From Bacillota bacterium (lineage in GTDB: Bacteria > Bacillota > Sulfobacillia > JAJZYS01 > JAJYTV01): 33,362 nt of DNA. The notes under the pieces were generated by a model, which did not search any database, was not told the origin of the DNA, and worked only from the letters and a program-made list of their open reading frames with translations. The number at the start of each line of letters is the position of its first letter. The stretch's first letter is position 1. The stretch covers positions 1-33,362 of the forward strand of contig JAKAPV010000001.1 of NCBI GenBank assembly GCA_021806845.1, read 5' to 3'. Made by a program: the position numbers and the translations under genes. Shown in pieces: positions 30,829 through 33,362 of the stretch.

Positions 30829-33204
30829 TCATGCGAGCCGCTCTGCGCTCCCGGCATCCTCTTCCCCGCGCACGCCGGCCGCGTACTGCGCGAGGCGCCG
30901 CGCTGCCCGCGCGAAGACGGAGTTCGGGCGGTAACCGCCATCGCCATCGTCGCCGGCCGCAACTCCCGTCAGGAGTTCGATGCCCTCGTCGATCGACGCG
31001 ATCGCGTAAATGTGGAAGCGCTCCTCCTGGACGGCCTGCAGGACCTCGGCGGACAGCATCAGGTCCGGGACGTTCTGGCGCGGGATCATGCAGCCCTGCG
31101 TGCCTGTGAGGCCCTGCGCCGCGCAGACGGCGTAAAACCCCTCGATCTTCTCGTTGACCCCGCCGATCGGCTGGATCATGCCGTTCTGGTCCACCGAGCC
31201 GGTGACGGCGATGTCCTGGCGGACCGGCAGGTCCGCAAGATCCGACAGAACGGCGTAGAGCTCGGTCGAGGACGCCGAGTCGCCTTCGATGCCGCCGTAG
31301 TTCTGCTCGATCGTGAGGCTCGCCGAGAGCGAGAGCGGCTGCGTGCGGCCGAACCTCCAGCCGAGATATCCGGAGAGGGTCAGGACGCCCTTGGAGTGGA
31401 TGGGTCCAGAGAGCTGGATCTCCCGCTCGATGTCGATCACGCCCGCGCCTCCGCAGTAGGTGCGGGCGGTGATGCGCGCAGGCAGGCCGAACTCCTCTTC
31501 GCCCTGCGTCAATACGGTGAGCCCGTTGACCTGGCCGACGCGGCCGCCGCGCGTCTCGATGCGCACCGTGCCGAGGGAGATCTGCTCGAGCATGCGTTCG
31601 CGCAGGAGGCCGCCGCGAGCTCGCCGGCTGTCCAGCGCGCCTTCGACATGCTCCGCGGCGATGGCCGCCGCCTCCTCGGCGGATGCCGCCGCCTCCGCCT
31701 CGACGGCGAGCTCGATGATTGCCGCCATGCGCGTCGAGAGCCTGCGGCGGCCCCCCGCGAAGCGCGACGCCTGCTCGATCAGGCGTGCCGCACCGGCCGC
31801 GGTGAACGGGCGAAGCCCGTGGGACTGGGAGAGGCCCGCAAGGAAGCGGACGAGCGCGGCGCGGTTCTCCGGCGAGTTCGGCATGTCGGGTGCGAAGTCG
31901 ACGCGTACCTTGAAGAGCTTTCGAAACTGCTCGTCCATCTGGCGCAGCTCGTGGTAGGCGGCTACGGGCCCGACCAGCACGACCTGCAGGTCGAGCGGGA
32001 TGGGCGCGGGCTGCAGCCCCAGCGTCGGCGTCGGGCGGTCCTCCTGGCCGATGTTCTCGATCCGGGCACTGCGGTGGAGGAGCGCGCGTTTCAGTCCCTG
32101 GTATGCCAGGGGGTTCATCAGCAGTTCTCTCGCAGGCACGATCAGGTAGCCGCCGTTCGCCCGGTGTACCGCACCGGGGCGGATCAGGGTGAAGCCGGTG
32201 CGGAGGCCGCCCGCCGCAGACTGCTCATATGCGATGCTGCCCATCAGGTTGTAATAGGCGGGGTTTGCCTCGTAGACCACAGGCACTTCACCCTCGCCGC
32301 GCACGACGAAGGCGTTCACGGCGAACCACCCGGGATCCTCCGGCGGCTGTTCGCCGTCCCGCGGCACAAGCAGCGGCAGCCATTCGGGAATCCTGCGGTA
32401 GAGTTCCCGCAGGTGATCGCGCAGCGCCGGCTCCTCGAACTGGCGCTCCATCCGCTCGAAGAGCGGCTGGCAGGTGTACGCGGCGAGCGCGTGGGCGAGT
32501 TCCTGCAGCTTGGCTTCGGATGCCTGCTGCAGGTCATGGGCGCGGCGGAGGAACGCCTCGCCGAGCTTTTGCACCTTCTGGCCCGCCTGCTCGAGGGCTT
32601 CGCGCCGTTCGGCGGACAGCTCCTGCACCTCTTGCGCCGAGAGCGGCTGGCCGTTCTCAAGCGGTTTCGTCGTCAGCCCCGTGGAGCTTGGCTGAACGGA
32701 GAAGCCGAGTTCCAGCGCGTTCTGCTGGAAGCGGGAGAACTCCGCGTCCGCCTCCTGGGCGAAGACGGTCAGCGCCTGCTCGCGTGACGCGGCATACTCC
32801 TCCGAGGCGAACGCCTGCGGCAGCCGCTGCTGACACTCGCGCTGCAACTGGCGCAGCGCCTGCTGAAAGCGTGGCCCCTGACCCGCAGGCACTGCGGCGG
32901 CTTGCGGCGAAGATGGATCTTGGAAGTTCGGCAGGTAGAGCCAGTCTTTCGCGGGCGGCAGGTCTCCCGCCGCCTCCCGCAGACGCCTGCGCGCATAGGT
33001 GGTGCGCCCCGTGCCCGTCGGGCCGGAAAGGTACACGTGGTAGCCGTGGCGGCGCAGGGAAAGGGCGAGCGACATCGCCTCCTCCGCCCGGGGCTGGCCG
33101 ATGAGCTCCTCTCGCGTGTCGAGTTCCGCGGTTGTGCGAAAGCCGAGTTCGGTCGGATCGAGAGTCCAGCGCAGCGCATCGATCGAGAGCGGCTGCACAG
33201 CCAT
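30829..33204 (-). CDS. Lon-related AAA_32-type ATP-dependent protease
   Basis: A 791-residue protease of the Lon-related family with an N-terminal AAA_32 ATPase part and a C-terminal Lon peptidase domain. Walker A is 61-GPTGTGRT-68, with Arg in place of Lys as is usual for this group. The NGGYLIVPARELLMNPLAYQGLKR stretch is the Walker B region. The proteolytic serine is in EGDSASSTE and the lysine in NEKIEGF. It degrades damaged or regulatory proteins; substrates are unknown. Start ATG 33204, with AGAGGTGG upstream. The open frame to 33351 before it is not supported. Confidence 0.88.
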   Translation of the reverse strand: MAVQPLSIDALRWTLDPTELGFRTTAELDTREELIGQPRAEEAMSLALSLRRHGYHVYLSGPTGTGRTTYARRRLREAAGDLPPAKDWLYLPNFQDPSSPQAAAVPAGQGPRFQQALRQLQRECQQRLPQAFASEEYAASREQALTVFAQEADAEFSRFQQNALELGFSVQPSSTGLTTKPLENGQPLSAQEVQELSAERREALEQAGQKVQKLGEAFLRRAHDLQQASEAKLQELAHALAAYTCQPLFERMERQFEEPALRDHLRELYRRIPEWLPLLVPRDGEQPPEDPGWFAVNAFVVRGEGEVPVVYEANPAYYNLMGSIAYEQSAAGGLRTGFTLIRPGAVHRANGGYLIVPARELLMNPLAYQGLKRALLHRSARIENIGQEDRPTPTLGLQPAPIPLDLQVVLVGPVAAYHELRQMDEQFRKLFKVRVDFAPDMPNSPENRAALVRFLAGLSQSHGLRPFTAAGAARLIEQASRFAGGRRRLSTRMAAIIELAVEAEAAASAEEAAAIAAEHVEGALDSRRARGGLLRERMLEQISLGTVRIETRGGRVGQVNGLTVLTQGEEEFGLPARITARTYCGGAGVIDIEREIQLSGPIHSKGVLTLSGYLGWRFGRTQPLSLSASLTIEQNYGGIEGDSASSTELYAVLSDLADLPVRQDIAVTGSVDQNGMIQPIGGVNEKIEGFYAVCAAQGLTGTQGCMIPRQNVPDLMLSAEVLQAVQEERFHIYAIASIDEGIELLTGVAAGDDGDGGYRPNSVFARAARRLAQYAAGVRGEEDAGSAERLA

Positions 33205-33362
33205 GAGACCACCTCTCGGCTGGGTTTCGGAATGCGCAAGGGGACTCCTGCAGGAAGGGGCTGGCTCCTTGGAAGCGGAGTTGCGGAGGGAATTGCGCCA
33301 GGCCGTGCGGCGAGGCGCGAGGGAAGGACTCCTGCGCGGAACGTTCGGCAATGTCTCTGCGC
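33205..33362 (-). other. Upstream region of the Lon-related protease gene
   Basis: The final 158 bases contain a 10-base direct repeat, GGACTCCTGC, at 33242-33251 and 33326-33335. No recognisable gene, promoter or leader was found. The repeat could be an operator for the protease gene, but this is only a guess. Confidence 0.3.

Noticed and set aside
33205..33351. N-terminal extension of the Lon-related protease to 33351
   Set aside because: The added residues are Arg/Ser-rich with no family match, and ATG 33204 has a ribosome site.

Overview
The window is about 33 kb of G+C-rich bacterial DNA. Several features point to the Bacillota: an AbrB protein whose N-terminal half is close to the Bacillus type, an FMN-riboswitch-controlled ribDEBAH operon, a FadF-like EtfAB:menaquinone oxidoreductase, AGGAGG ribosome binding sites and frequent TTG/GTG starts. 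The sulfur genes suggest a sulfur-oxidising chemolithotroph, perhaps from the Alicyclobacillaceae, Sulfobacillaceae or Hydrogenibacillus area. I cannot name the species. No rRNA, tRNA or CRISPR array was seen.

Region 1 (1-9634, + strand) is a sulfur-oxidation operon of the sHdr-LbpA type. It runs: end of sHdrA, the small sHdrH-like protein, an HdrC/HdrB-type iron-sulfur protein (sHdrB3-like), EtfB, EtfA, a membrane iron-sulfur Etf:quinone oxidoreductase, two lipoate-binding proteins, a dedicated lipoate:protein ligase, TusA, DsrE, and a cysteine-stripped fRMsr-like GAF protein. The inferred logic is that TusA and DsrE hand over sulfane sulfur. The lipoyl proteins then carry it to the sHdr complex, which oxidises it. 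Electrons leave through EtfAB to the membrane protein and the menaquinone pool.

Region 2 (9728-12217, - strand) is proBA (proline biosynthesis) with a recognisable sigma-A promoter. Region 3 (12471-15319) is a BNR-repeat gene interrupted by a 2.36-kb IS607-family element. The element carries a serine recombinase (tnpA), a full-length TnpB nuclease and a right end with two perfect hairpins, a candidate omega RNA. Rejoining the two flanks at a GG dinucleotide restores the BNR frame, but the gene's 3' part is deleted up to the next gene (eamA).

Region 4 (15338-20350) has an EamA permease and, on the - strand, a four-gene unit: a Qnr-like pentapeptide repeat protein, an NAD-dependent epimerase-like protein, and an ABC-2 exporter ATPase and permease. 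A + strand metallophosphoesterase-like protein that has lost several metal ligands follows. Region 5 (20380-25896) has a BNR-repeat lipoprotein, an MFS permease, an SSS-family symporter with its DUF3311 partner, and a DUF202 membrane protein.

Region 6 (25981-33362) has abrB with a strong terminator, then a - strand riboflavin operon (FMN riboswitch, ribD, ribE, ribBA, ribH, and a SAM methyltransferase coupled to ribH). A Lon-related AAA_32-type protease ends the window.
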